Assembly (NCBI GenBank): GCA_948099385.1
Contig: CANUEZ040000107.1
Location: forward strand, 2,790,001 to 2,854,000
DNA from: Fasciola hepatica
Taxonomy: Eukaryota; Platyhelminthes; Trematoda; Plagiorchiida; Fasciolidae
Reading direction: 5' to 3'
Length of the DNA: 64,000 nucleotides
The position numbers and the translations under genes are program-made. The notes beneath the pieces are model-generated. The model did no database searches. It saw nothing but the letters and a program-made list of their open reading frames with translations, and was not told where the DNA came from. Positions 43,838 through 54,479 of the stretch are shown piece after piece. The stretch's first letter is position 1, and every line of letters begins with the position of its first letter.

Positions 43838-45900
43838 TCGCCGGCAATCAGTCTCAGGTTGGCCGTTCATTTTGCTTGCATAATTCGTGCACCAGTGCTA
43901 GGTTTCTAGTCGATAGTGGGGCCCAAGTTTCTGACCTGCGGGTTAGTAAAGACAGGCCATGAGCTTCTCTGCTTCGGCTGTCAGAGGCTAATGGTTCTTC
44001 CATTCCTGCCTACGGCACGAGACAGCTTGCGGTCAACCTGGGACCACGACGACGGTATCTGTGGACGTTCATCCTTGCGGATGTTCCCACAGGCATATTG
44101 GGAATCGATTTTCTGCAGCACTATGAATTAATTGTTGATTCACATAGGCTGCAGCTTATCGTTCCTTCGTCGAACACTAAATTTACGGGTATTGCAGCTC
44201 GAGCAGATGCACGCCAAATCACAGGATTGTTTTCTAACATTCCGCTTGATTTTCAGTCTTTGTTTATTAAATTCCCCATATTGACTAAACCATTTGAAGA
44301 GATAGAGACAATGACCGATCGTGTGGCACACCACATTGTCACTAACGGACCACCAGTCACGGCACAACCTCGCCGACTGGCATCGGACAAATTGGTTTTC
44401 GCGAAACGTGAGTTTGACACTTTAATTTCCAAAGGTATTGTTCGTCCTTCTCGCAGTCCATGGGCCTCGCCTCTACACATGGTCCTTAGGAAAGATGGCA
44501 TTAGCCGGCGACCATGTGGCGACCATCGCGCACTAAGCTCGGTTCCCCTTCACGATAGCTATCTGGCACCCCACATACACGAAATCACGGCATCACTTCG
44601 CGGCACGAATGTATTTTATAAGATCGATTTTGTGCGGGCCTATCGCCAGATCCCAGTTGCCGCTGAAGATGTCGAGAAAACCGCTGTCACGACTCCTTTT
44701 GGTTCGTTTGAGTTCCTACGTATGCCTTTTGGTTTGCGAAATGCTGCTCAGACATTCCAGAGGTTTATCGATAGCATTACACGAGACTTGGAATTTGTTC
44801 ACGTCTATATCGATGACTTGCTAATCGCATCGTCGAGCGTAGATGAACATTTCCAAAATTTGACGATACTGTTTCAGCGTTTGCCCGAAGATCGAATGGT
44901 AGTCAACCCTGAAGAATGTGGACTTGGCAAACCGGAACTTGTGTTCCTCGGCCACAAGATCACTCGAGAGGGTGTTAAGCCTTGCGAGGATAAAGTGTGC
45001 GCTATTCTAGGTTACGCCTTACTGTCCTCAATCAAGGAGCTTAAGGCATTTTTGGGGTCAGGTGACTTTTATGGTCGTTTCATACCCCATGCTGCTGAAC
45101 GTTTGCTTCCATTAACTGACCTACTTCGTGGCAACCCACGTAAGTTGTCGCTTACAGACGCCGCACGAGTAGCGTTCTCGGAGATTGAAGCGACATTAGC
45201 CCAGACCACGCTGCTAATGCACCCAGGTCCGTCCGCCACGCTAAGCATAGCGGTGGATGCATCCGACTTTGCCATCGGAGCGGTCCTGCAACAGTCTGTT
45301 TCTGGGATCTGGCAGCCATTAGAGTTTTTCTCTCGACTCCCCAGTCCCACGGAAACCAAATACAGTGCTTTTGGTCGCGAAATGCTGGCTACATATAATG
45401 CCGTTAGGCACTTCCACCATGCAGTCGAGGGTCGATATTTCATCCTCTATACCGACGATAAGCCTTTGACGAATGCATTGCATACTAAGTCCGACCGGTA
45501 CTCCTTACGAGAAGTGGGGCATTTAGACTATATTTTTCAGTTCACGACTGACCTACGACACGTTAAAGGTGAGTCGAACTGCGTTGCAGATGCTTTGTCG
45601 CGTATTCCGCTTAATGATATTATATCCGGTTTTAGACGTCCCTGCCATGGCTGCAGCACAGGCACAGGATTCCTCATGTACGGAATCCGCTCAGTCATCA
45701 TAGCTGTAGCGTCAGTCCATACCTCTGGCCACCAGTGCTGGGACTATGCTCTGCGACATGTCTACTGGCCTACCTCGACCAGTCGTACCTCCTACATTTC
45801 GACGTCTCGTGTTCGATTCCCTACATGGACTATCACATCCAGGCATCGCGGCCAGTCTCCGGTTAGTAGCTGCACGATACGTCTGGCCGTCCATGGATAA
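43774..45900 (+). pseudogene. Gypsy pol: protease, RT and RNase H
   Basis: Protease motif ARFLVDSGAQVS at about 43890-43925. A TGA at 43960-43962 interrupts, but the same frame then continues with LADVPTGILGIDFLQHY into RT. RT motifs: SPWASPLHMVLRKDG, YKIDFVRAYRQIP, MPFGLRNAAQTFQRF and catalytic VYIDDLLIAS (Asp codons at 44812-44817). RNase H: LSIAVDASDFAIGAVLQQ, FGREMLATYNAVRHF, LYTDDKPLTNAL, ADALSRIP. A frameshift near 45630, just after RNase H, moves the reading to the integrase frame; the final ~90 codons to 45900 are out of register. Apart from the TGA, protease through RNase H is preserved. Confidence 0.9.
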
Positions 45901-46884
45901 AGATGTTCGTATGTGGGCAAAACAGTGTTTACAATGTCAACGATCTAAAGTGCATAGGTACGTAGCTTCGCCTGTCTGTACTGTTGCTACGCCTGATGCT
46001 CGCTTCGATCATATACACGTAGACATTATGGATCCATTGACCCCACCACACGGGTATACCTATTTACTTACGTGCATCGATAGATTTACGAGGTGGCCCG
46101 AGGCTATTCCCATCTCCGTCGTCACGGCCGAATCAGTGGCTCGACACCTGATAGAACGATGGATAGCTTCATATGGCTGTCCTTCCACAATCATTACCAA
46201 TCGAGGGCAACAATGTGAGTCCGAAGTATTCTCTTCATTAACTCATATGCCGGGTACGGAATGCATTCGCACGACCGCGTACCATCCGGCATCGAATGGT
46301 TTAGTTTAACGTTTTCATCGCCAACTCAAAGCGGCTCTTAAAGCACACGAGAGCCCCGACTGGTACAAAACGTTACCGCTAGTTCTGCTTGGTATCAGGA
46401 CTTGCATAAAGGCAGATATCCAATGTTCCGCGCAGAACTTGTCTACGGCAAGAAATTACGGCTGCCTGGGGAATTCTTTACGCCACGGAGTACAGACTCA
46501 CTTGCTGTACAGACTTACGTTCACTGTTTGTCTACGTACATGCAAAATCTCGCTCCGGCGCAGACTCGAATACAGCGACGACAGGTTTTTGTTCCGACCG
46601 AGCTCGAAACTTGTTCGCATGTATTCATTCATGTTGATTCGGTACGGAAACCATTACAACAGCCTTACGAAGGTCCATTTCGCGTGATTTCTCGTCACGA
46701 TAAGACCTTTAAGTTTGATCGACACGGTCGCGTCGATACCGTTAGCCTCGATCGTTCAGTTCAGTTCAGTTTGCACAGGACGGGTAATGGCCACGGCCAA
46801 TCGAGCGTCCAGAATTCCTTCGATCGTATGCACACCAGTTATGCACCCACCACTGCCGAGTGTATTTCGTCGAATCCCCGCTAA
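45630..46884 (+). pseudogene. Gypsy integrase, catalytic triad destroyed
   Basis: 45746-46309 reads the HHCC domain (LHGLSHPG, then CLQCQRSK) and core: HIHVDIMDPLTPP keeps the first Asp. IITNRGQQCES has Asn (codon 46199-46201) in place of the second Asp. SNGLV is followed by TAA at 46307-46309 where the catalytic Glu before RFHRQLKAALK belongs. The frame goes on to LVLLGIRTCIKADIQCSA, then shifts near 46434 to AELVYGKKLRLPGEFF and the C-terminal part (PYEGPFRVISRHDKTF, VDTVSLDRSVQ) ending at 46884. Two of three catalytic residues are lost. Confidence 0.85.
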
Positions 46885-47769
46885 AAATGGGAGGGAAACG
46901 GAAAACCTCATCGCACATCAACTGCGTACGTTGATGACAGTGCGTCGCCCGCGGACATGAGATTCGATGCTTACCCTGCACTACCTGTTGACGACGCTTC
47001 CGTGTCACATCAAGGTCTGCAGCTACCGTTGCCTGCTACGACTTCGAGTGAAACTATGGTCTCACGCTCAAGTCAGCAGTCCGTTGGCCCTGCTATGTCC
47101 TCGAGTGAGAATACTGTCTCACTTTCAAGCCAGCAGAGCACGCCTAGCACCCGTCCGTGAACGAGGCTCCCGTCTCAAGTTCCGGTCTGAAGATCGTTTG
47201 CCCAGCACGTTTTCGCGACTAGGTCAAGCACGATCTTAGTCATTGCACTTCGCAGTAATAACTTTCGGGTTTATCGTTTCGACACGATTTAACATACCTC
47301 ATTAGTTACTGCAGTATTCTAGTCAAGTCCATTGCGGCTGCTACACCAGTTATCCGTTTCTTTTCGTTTCCTGGAACCTCGCCATATGGTACGCTTTGTC
47401 GGTCCCACGAAATCCGGAGAATTTTGGCACCAACGTTTGCATTCTGGATCGTCCCTGTCGCTCTCGTTCCTTGTCATTGACGAAACCACCGATTTGGCCC
47501 CCGGATATCATATTGGTTAACGGTTACCCGACACTGGACATTATTGGTGTGGCACACCTGGATGACGATTCAAGCAACCGATGTTATTGGCAACGAATCT
47601 AATATACGCCTGACCATCATTCTACGGTTCCCGCACACCACGGATTCTGCCAGTCGGCGCCCTACAGCACAGCTACATTCACGTATTTTGCACGCGTTCA
47701 AGAGCATGAATATCGTTTGTATGCCTTCTCCTCCCTGACAATTTTCGAAAGGTTCCCGCGACTTCTGGC
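46885..47769 (+). other. Gypsy 3' internal region
   Basis: Ser/Thr-rich short frames (SRSSQQSVGPAMSSSENTVS) and no env motif. It seems to be untranslated or a degenerate tail of pol between integrase and the 3' LTR. Confidence 0.5.
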
Positions 47770-47788
47770 GGGGGGGGGGGGGGGGGGG
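47770..47788 (+). promoter_or_regulatory. 19-G run at the polypurine tract position
   Basis: Nineteen consecutive G, four bases before the 3' LTR start (CTGC, then TGTAATG). The polypurine tract that primes plus-strand DNA synthesis is expected here. I take the G run as that tract, perhaps expanded after insertion or miscounted in assembly. Confidence 0.6.
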
Positions 47789-47792
47789 CTGC

Positions 47793-48218
47793 TGTAATGA
47801 CCTCAATCGTTTTGAGAAAGTGACTGTTTCCTGGACACCATTTTAGATCTATTTCCTCTAAGATCTTTTCCAACGTTTGACATAAACCTCATAGTGTTGT
47901 CCGGTTGCGTACGTTTTACTGGACTGACTTTTCCGAGGTTCCCGTTGAACTCTTTTTGAATGACTTTCGCTTTCAGTCGTTCGCCGATTGTGCGCGCTCG
48001 CGGTTCACTTTCTGCGCAGCCGTTGCGTTTCGTTTTCCGCTGGGTGCATCTCTCGTATTGGTACTGTTTCGGTGCCACGATATATGGAATACACCTTGCA
48101 TCTATAAACCGACTTGCGTCTTCTCTATTCGTCCGATAGAGGGGAAAACGTTGGTATTTCGCTGCTAGACCGAACAGGAGACACGTTCACCAGCCGCTCT
48201 CGAACGTCTACTATAACA
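47793..48218 (+). repeat. 3' LTR of the Gypsy element
   Basis: It begins TGTAATGACC and ends CTATAACA, about 426 bases. It contains the same 87-codon chance frame as the 5' LTR, identical at every residue. The solo LTR at 10638-11060 is a diverged relative. Confidence 0.9.
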
Positions 48219-48816
48219 TCCTGAAAACTACTTCAGTAACACTGTTGTTTTTCCAGTGTTGCTAGTACCCGTTCCGCCATCCCCCTAAGCCGGTCCCTGA
48301 GACCGGGCCATGATTGTATATGGCTGCAGAATCTCTCCGGGTTTGGCTTCACTTGCGAGGCTAGCTTGAGTTCAGATCTGTATTTTGCTTAGCTCTGGAC
48401 CCTGATGGCTCTGTTCCGTTTTTGTTTGTATTTCTCCCATGAGTTTTGGTTGCTAACTGTAGGTTTCTCTGCCAGCAACGGTTCCTTTGCTGCAAAGCCC
48501 GTTTAGTCGCATATGTCCACCAAGGAGTCTTATAATAGTTCTCCATTCTTCTGGAGAGGGCAAATTCTTCTGTAAGTGCTAATGAACCATCTTGAAGATT
48601 TCTCGTCTCTCCTTTGTTGTTGGATTTTTCACTCTGTGGCATCCATTTCACCTCTGGGGCTCTCCGTTGGAGGAGTATTGTATTTATTCGTCCCAAACAC
48701 TTGCCAGATCCTTGGCCCTTTGGTATTTTAGGGCCTTCATTTGGAAGGCAAGCTCGCAATGGTAACCCTTCCGTAGCGGTGGGCTTATAACCACCCCACT
48801 GGTGAGGTGGCCACAA
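48219..48816 (-). pseudogene. CR1-G, endonuclease-RT linker part (proximal to the Gypsy insertion)
   Basis: The minus strand reads TPWWTYATKRALQQRNRCWQ, then LASQVKPNPERFCSHIQSW, and ends at the LTR border with NTGKTTVLLK, stop, FSG. This is the basic linker that precedes RT in CR1-like ORF2. The expected next block, SVYxIDDG-like, is found across the Gypsy element at 42414. Nothing of its own endonuclease remains: the neighbouring sequence on the right is the RT of CR1-H. Confidence 0.7.
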
Positions 48817-48819
48817 TCA

Positions 48820-50320
48820 GCTCATGTAGTTTGCTCAACGACAGTCTGTGGTTCGCGCTATCGAATGCTTTATGGAAGTCCAGTTGACGCACTTCATCCC
48901 TCTCACATTGGCCCAGTTTCCTGGTCGCCTCGTAAGGGGGCTCATGAGGTCACGGAGGCAGGATTTCCCGTTCGAGAGGCCATGCCCTTCGCATGCAACC
49001 AGGCAGTTCACCTCCAGGCGCCTCAACGGGTAAGTTCTCACGAGCCTCTCCATCGCTTTCATCAACAACCTTGGCCAGCCAAAGGGCCGCTAGTTCGCCA
49101 CGACGTCTTTTCCACCACCCTCGGGAATTGGACAGACTTCCTCTACCTTCCTTTAAGAAGGGAGAGTTGCACCTTCTTGAGCAGTTATTTGAACAGCCTA
49201 GCCAAAGGCAAGGCCGGAGCCCTGGCCGGCAGCGTGTATTCCGCCTAGTCCTGAGGATCTCCCCCAATGATTGGCCTCCGGGGTAAGCTAAAAATCTTTC
49301 GGTGGTATCTCAATCTCCTCCATCGAACAAGGCCTAGACGGCCCTAGGGTCGGCAGAGGACCACCTTGGTCCACTCAGTGGACCCTCTTGAAGTACCCCT
49401 TAAGTGCCTCTGGCTTTTGCATTTTGTTCTTAGCTCGATCTCCATTCTCAATCCTTAATCCAACCTTTGTAACCTTTGTGGCCTTTTTCTTCTGGACATG
49501 GTTACCAAAACTTTTGGGTGATTCTTCGCCGCCGTGACGACGTTCAACCTTGTGTGAATAGTTTTGGGTATCTGTTGTCTTACTACCTGCCTGTTTATTC
49601 GCTAGAATGAGATACAGCTTCCATTTCCCCCTTTACCTGAAATCTTCGCCATGTCTGGTGTTAACGCTTCCCTGCCAGGGCTGTACCACTTTTCCACCAT
49701 CATGGTAAGCCTCTTTTCCGAGCTATGCTTATTGGGCTTACCTCCTACGTCAAACGCGGTAAGTTACTTTTGATGCTCCCCATATTTCTTCTACTCTGTC
49801 CTCCGCACTCAAAACTGGCAGCCCTGCCATCGCTATCAAAAACACCTCATCCACCCCCTAAAGAGCCCCTGCCACTTTTCTGGTAGTCCTATCCCTGACC
49901 GAGGAACCAGGACCTGAGGATTCGTGGTCGCTCTTCCCCAGACGGACATTCATCCGGACTTCTATTTCTGAGGTAAATTAAGAAACTACCAGATCCAACA
50001 TCCCTGAAGCCTGATAACATTTCCATCCTTAGTGCTAATGGATACGCTGAATTGGCCCCTAGTCCTCAATGTGGCCAAGAACCTGCTGGCCGAAAGACCT
50101 CACCGACAGCCAACTTGTTTGCAAGCCTATCTGTGGAGTGGTGAAATCCCTCAGGGACATATATATTTCTGTGTTTCTGGTTGATGCTTCTGGGTATATT
50201 GGCTGACCAATATCTTCCGCGTCAGAAATTGGGGTCATATAAGCACACACCACCGCAACCCACTTACTCCGAACTTTTGTTTGTGCTGCCGCCGCCTGTA
50301 TACAGGGTATCACATACCTA
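48820..50320 (-). pseudogene. CR1-H endonuclease, linker and RT N-terminus
   Basis: On the minus strand, 50313-50059 holds the endonuclease (VRSKWVAVVCAYMTPISDAE, WLSVRSFGQQVLGHIED; GDFN reads LRDFTTP). Near 49910 comes RLGKSDHESSG (SDH retained). 49560-49300 is a linker with VQKKKATKVTKVGLRIENGD and LKGYFKRVH. 49200-48835 holds RT: NSRGWWKR, KAMERLVRTYPLRRLEVNCL, GHGLSNGKSCLRDLMSPL, then a frameshifted LDFSKAFDS block (here WTSIKHSIA). It stops at about 48820, before the catalytic YADD. It joins CR1-G head-on in the same strand. Confidence 0.7.
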
Positions 50321-50929
50321 ATACTGCCCCCTTTGGGTTATGTGTAAGGTTACTAGCCAAGGTAATCCTTCTACTCTCCCAACCCCACGGCCGGTTCTGT
50401 GCACACTGCTTCCCTCCAGGCAAGCTGGACACATTCTTTCACGCTGAGGCAGCTGCGATTTGGCCACCTTTATGCAGTTCCTTCCCTTAGACTTGACCGC
50501 AAGTTACCCTATCTAGTATCGGTACTGCGCACACTGTACTTCTTCACTGCCATTCCTTTTTCCACCCTGTTGTAACGATCGGTTGTGGAAAATTCTTTGA
50601 AGGCACTGTAACATCGTGATTTCGTGGGACAACCCTCTTAAGCACATTATTTGCTTGCATCGTGCAACTTAAGTTTTTATGAACTAACCCTTGTTTGTTC
50701 GCTTCCTAATAGCTGCTTTGTTGTACCCTATCTTAAACCTGCGTAACGCACGTGCTTATCCTTCACACCCCGTGAACTTGGTTCCCGTTTTTGAGCGTGT
50801 GACCGCACACTTGAGTTTAGCCTATGTTTGATGAGGTTGCTCATTCGATAATTCAGTATCTTAAAAGTTACGGCTCAGTCTTGTTTTGATTCTGGGACTC
50901 GTACAAATTTGGCTACGTATTGCTGGAAG

Positions 50930-52004
50930 CTTGTTACACCTGTTGTTCTCGGGCAGCTTGTCGTTTACGTTGCACTCGAAGGTTATGCCCTAAGGCCCCC
51001 TTTTTTGCTTTATTACGGCTTCTGAGTTGTGTTTCTATGATAGCCCTACCAACCAGTATGTTCTGTGAAGCACCTCTCAAAGCCTGGCCGCTTTGTCGGA
51101 GATGGCCCTTGCCTACAACTATCAGTTTGAGGCGCACTAGAGGAAAAGCTGGGTAGGGCTGCCGTGTCTCCTTCAGCAGTTGGGTTGATGTTGACAGTTC
51201 CGTTTCTCGAGGGCCCAGTGTGACCTCTCATGTTGTTCAGCTATCCGATTCTGCTCTAACACCTCCGGAACTTATGCGGATCTTATCCATTGCGGCGAGG
51301 AACACATTTTGACGCTTGGGATTCTTGAACCCTACCAAGAGAGGCTTGTCAGATGCTTACCCGTCACCATTTGGCCTACTTCTCGCTAGACATAGCACCC
51401 ACTTTAAAAGACATTGAAAGTCCCTCGAAAAGTTCCACATGCTCAGTTAGTGTAAATACTCTTGACTTTAGTTTGCTAAGCTGGTCTATATGCGACACTT
51501 ATGCGTTCTTATTTTTCGGTGAGACATTCAAATTTGGCCTTGAACCATTTTTGACTGTTGTGCTTGGAACAAGGGATGTTGAACCTTTGGGTTTTACTCT
51601 TCTGCTTGTTTGGCCGCGTACTCGAGGTTTGTATAAGCTGGTACATTTTACGCTTTTTAGTTTATTACTGTGGAAAAGACGAATCTCTCTTGCTCTTGTT
51701 TTGGAATTCGTGCAAACCGACTGCTCGTTGCTGGAATTGCAATTCTTGCAACTCAATCCCTCTTTGTGAGGACGCGATACGGCACCCGAACTCTCCTTTG
51801 TAGGTTGGTAACCCAGTGTCACAGATGTTGGTTTCTTTGCTGTTTTCCCCTGCATAAGGTTAGCTGAGTCACCCTATAACCAAATTCCCGTTGCTTCCCA
51901 GTTATATTTCCGTGGTCATCTGCGTTGTACTTATTACACTGGTCACAAAGTGATCTGGGCTTGCAGGCTTCTAATTTGGGTGGCCTGGAGTAACCAAACC
52001 ACAC
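50930..52004 (-). pseudogene. Possible CR1-H ORF1 remnant
   Basis: The minus strand has Cys-pair motifs in short frames: CDQCNKYNADDHGN (52004-51819) and LSCKNCNSSNEQSVC (51855-51499), followed by a very basic stretch (SNKLKSVKCTSLYKPRVRGQ). Further on are GFKNPKRQNVFLAAMDK (near 51330) and NLRVQRKRQAAREQQV (51137-50934). A Cys-rich finger plus a basic region upstream of an endonuclease on the same strand suits a CR1 ORF1 with a PHD-like finger. The frames are too broken for certainty. Confidence 0.35.
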
Positions 52005-54479
52005 AGGATTTTAAATTTTACTTTCGCCCGATTTTGGGGGCCAATAAATGGAGCCTCGCGCGGTAGAATTTTTCCTCCCCTCTCACGGTGAATGGCCTTT
52101 GCCTTGCCTGCCGGCTTCATGAATGCGGCCCTGGTTTTGTGGAACGTCGTTCCGTGTTAGAATTACGCGTGGTCCGAGGGAACTTACCTAAAGGCGAAAC
52201 GAGATTGACGGGGCTGTTCTATGGCATATGTTTGGCACAGCATAAAAGTACAAAACATTTACGAGCCTCCATTACGAGGCCCGAACAGTTACCAAACGGT
52301 ATCCGGAGTTCAACAGTATTCAGTACCAAGAGCGGCCACCATCAACAGATTTCTAGGTCGGGTCAGACGGACTATCAGTCAACGAAAAAGTGTGTTGTAA
52401 GCGAGCGTGTAAAAAAGGTGCAGAGTGGGATGTGCTGGTAAATTTTCTACAATCAACGGTGAGTTCACGTTATTGAGGAGCGGGCATGCGTGAGAACTAT
52501 TCAGTAAACTATTTCTACATACAAGTGGGAACACCTGATAAGTTGTGCACTTCTGAGAAAGCCAGCGAGCTGCTTCCTCCTATGCTTCTAAGCTTGAGGC
52601 GTTATTCTGTCTTTTTTCGCCGAGGTTTATCCGGGTCTAGTGTGAGAAATGTTCTTGCACCCTGATTCACCTCCTGGGCACAAGCAAGTCGAACAGTCAC
52701 GAATCTTGTACAGAACTGGGTCTTCTTTGTTATTTTGATGCATCCTCAGTGGAACCAGAACAAGAAAACGTCCCCGCATACCGCTTACCGGACGCCCAGG
52801 GAACTTTGCCTCCCCCACTCCACTTTGACCTTGGGATTGCAGCCCTTGGGGATCCCGCTGGTGATTTCTCGGTGCTGGACATGCTTGTATTTATGTTTTT
52901 AGAGAGACCATCCAGCTGGTGCAGTTAGTTAGACAAGGCCCACCAACTGTTGGGACAGGGAACTGTGGAGGTAGTAGGGGCACTGTGGCTAAGATTCCTC
53001 ATAGATGGACTCAAGAGTTCAAATGACACAAACTTTGCGGCACATTGACCCACCCTTCTCTAGAGTTACATTATTTGCCCATTCGTGAGGCGTGTAGTCT
53101 ATTTGCCCACTTCCTCTGGCTCCTTTAGTTGGACCGGGTTGGGGTTCACTTGCTGTTCCTGCTTTGTGTCCTGGTTGTGGCTCCATTTTTTCTTCCCTGA
53201 AGCCTGGCCTATGTTTCACGCGGTTCAGTTTGGCCTAGGTATAATGTTACTGCGAAGGCTTACGTACGACAGCACCTAAGAAATTACAGACAGCCCTTTA
53301 TTCTCTCTTCTCCTTTGCTAATATTTCCTTCTCTTCTTTTTTGGTCGTTTTTTCTTTTCCCTTGTTTTCCTTCAGCTTCTTTACTCGTTCTTGCTTTTTA
53401 CTTTCTCGCTTCCTTTTGTTGTTCCATGGCCGGTTTTTCCTTTTATTTTTATTATTTATTTTTTCTGCTCTCCTTCTACCAAAGCAACCCACGTCTTACG
53501 CTACTATTTTATCTGGGTCCATGCCCATTTTCTAATGTCAGAGTTGGGTTCTCCGATAGTGGAGACGAATGGAGAATTTGGGTATCCGGTTTCTGCCGTT
53601 GCAGAGGTTTACCTGGAGGTAGGGCAGATTCTCGCTTTTAGTTGAATCGATTTATTGACCCTACAGCTTGCTTCGGGATAAGTCCCGATCATTGCTGCTG
53701 CAGATGTTGTTATTCTGCCCCGGTTCCACGTCCCCTTTTGCCCTGCGGTGAATATTTCCTCCAGTTCCTCTCCTGTGCTTCATGGAAGTCATCCCTAACT
53801 ACCGGATAAAGTCCTTCTTGATTGGCTGTCCGTTTTCAAGTCAGAGCTCGGCTGATAAAGATAAGAGTGGGGTGACGCTGCGGTGATGAAATGCAGTAAC
53901 AGAAAATGAGTCGAGAAGGGAAAAGGAAGCAGAAGAGAAAAAGAGTAAAGCCTTAACTCAGGGTTTTAGTCATTGTCTGGGAATACCTCTGCCCACAGAG
54001 CATCCAGCCCGTGCGTAGGAGCGAAGGCCGGGGTTGCTGTCACCAAGTGTGAAGGCAATTTTTCCGCCTGTCCGTGACTCGATGAGAAAAAACATACCCG
54101 TATGCTCCCATTCTCTATTTTGTCCCACCTGTGCTCGTTCCACCTGACTTCAGGGCTTTGAAGACTAGTCAGCAGGGGTCTTTTGGTAGTGATATTCCCT
54201 CTACATAACCTTTACTTTCTATCATGTCTCCTCCTACTTTACTACGGTCGGAGGAGAACAGACTTGGGGCTTCCAGTCTCTCGGTAATACTCCCCTCACA
54301 CCTCACCTACCTTTCTTGTTAACCTCATTCGAACATCTTACAGTGCTTCATGTCCTTCACTAGGTTCGGTGCCCGTGCTTGCACGAAGGTCTACAAGTGA
54401 TACCCCGCAGTCACCTTTTGTGTAAAAAGAGTTACTCCGGCCTCTCCAGACTCCATCGTTTCTCCTAAGTTAGAATCCT
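52005..54479. other. No gene supported; CT-rich tract at 53281-53530
   Basis: 53281-53530 is strongly pyrimidine-rich on the plus strand (TTCTCTTCTCC-like runs). Its minus-strand translation is a Lys/Glu-rich 64-residue frame and its plus-strand translation a Phe/Leu-rich one; both are composition effects. The rest has no recognisable motif. Confidence 0.5.

Larger units (their letters stand above)
42415..48218 (+). mobile_element. CsRn1-like Gypsy LTR retrotransposon, complete structure, defective
   Basis: It is about 5.8 kb: 5' LTR, tRNA-Trp-type PBS, gag with a C-H-C-C box, protease, RT, RNase H, integrase, G-run/polypurine tract, 3' LTR. Order and motifs fit the CsRn1 clade first described in a liver fluke. 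It is inserted inside the minus-strand non-LTR copy CR1-G; the flanks suggest a 3-4 base duplication (TCC-A or TCC-T) that is not perfect. Several stops, frameshifts and lost integrase residues make it unable to move by itself. Confidence 0.9.

Noticed and set aside
46885..47769. An env-like gene in Gypsy after integrase
   Set aside because: Short Ser/Thr-rich frames only, no signal peptide, membrane segment or cleavage motif.
53315..53641. A hydrophobic, membrane-like 108-codon frame and the Lys/Glu-rich frame opposite
   Set aside because: Both result from the pyrimidine-rich composition; no start context or homology.
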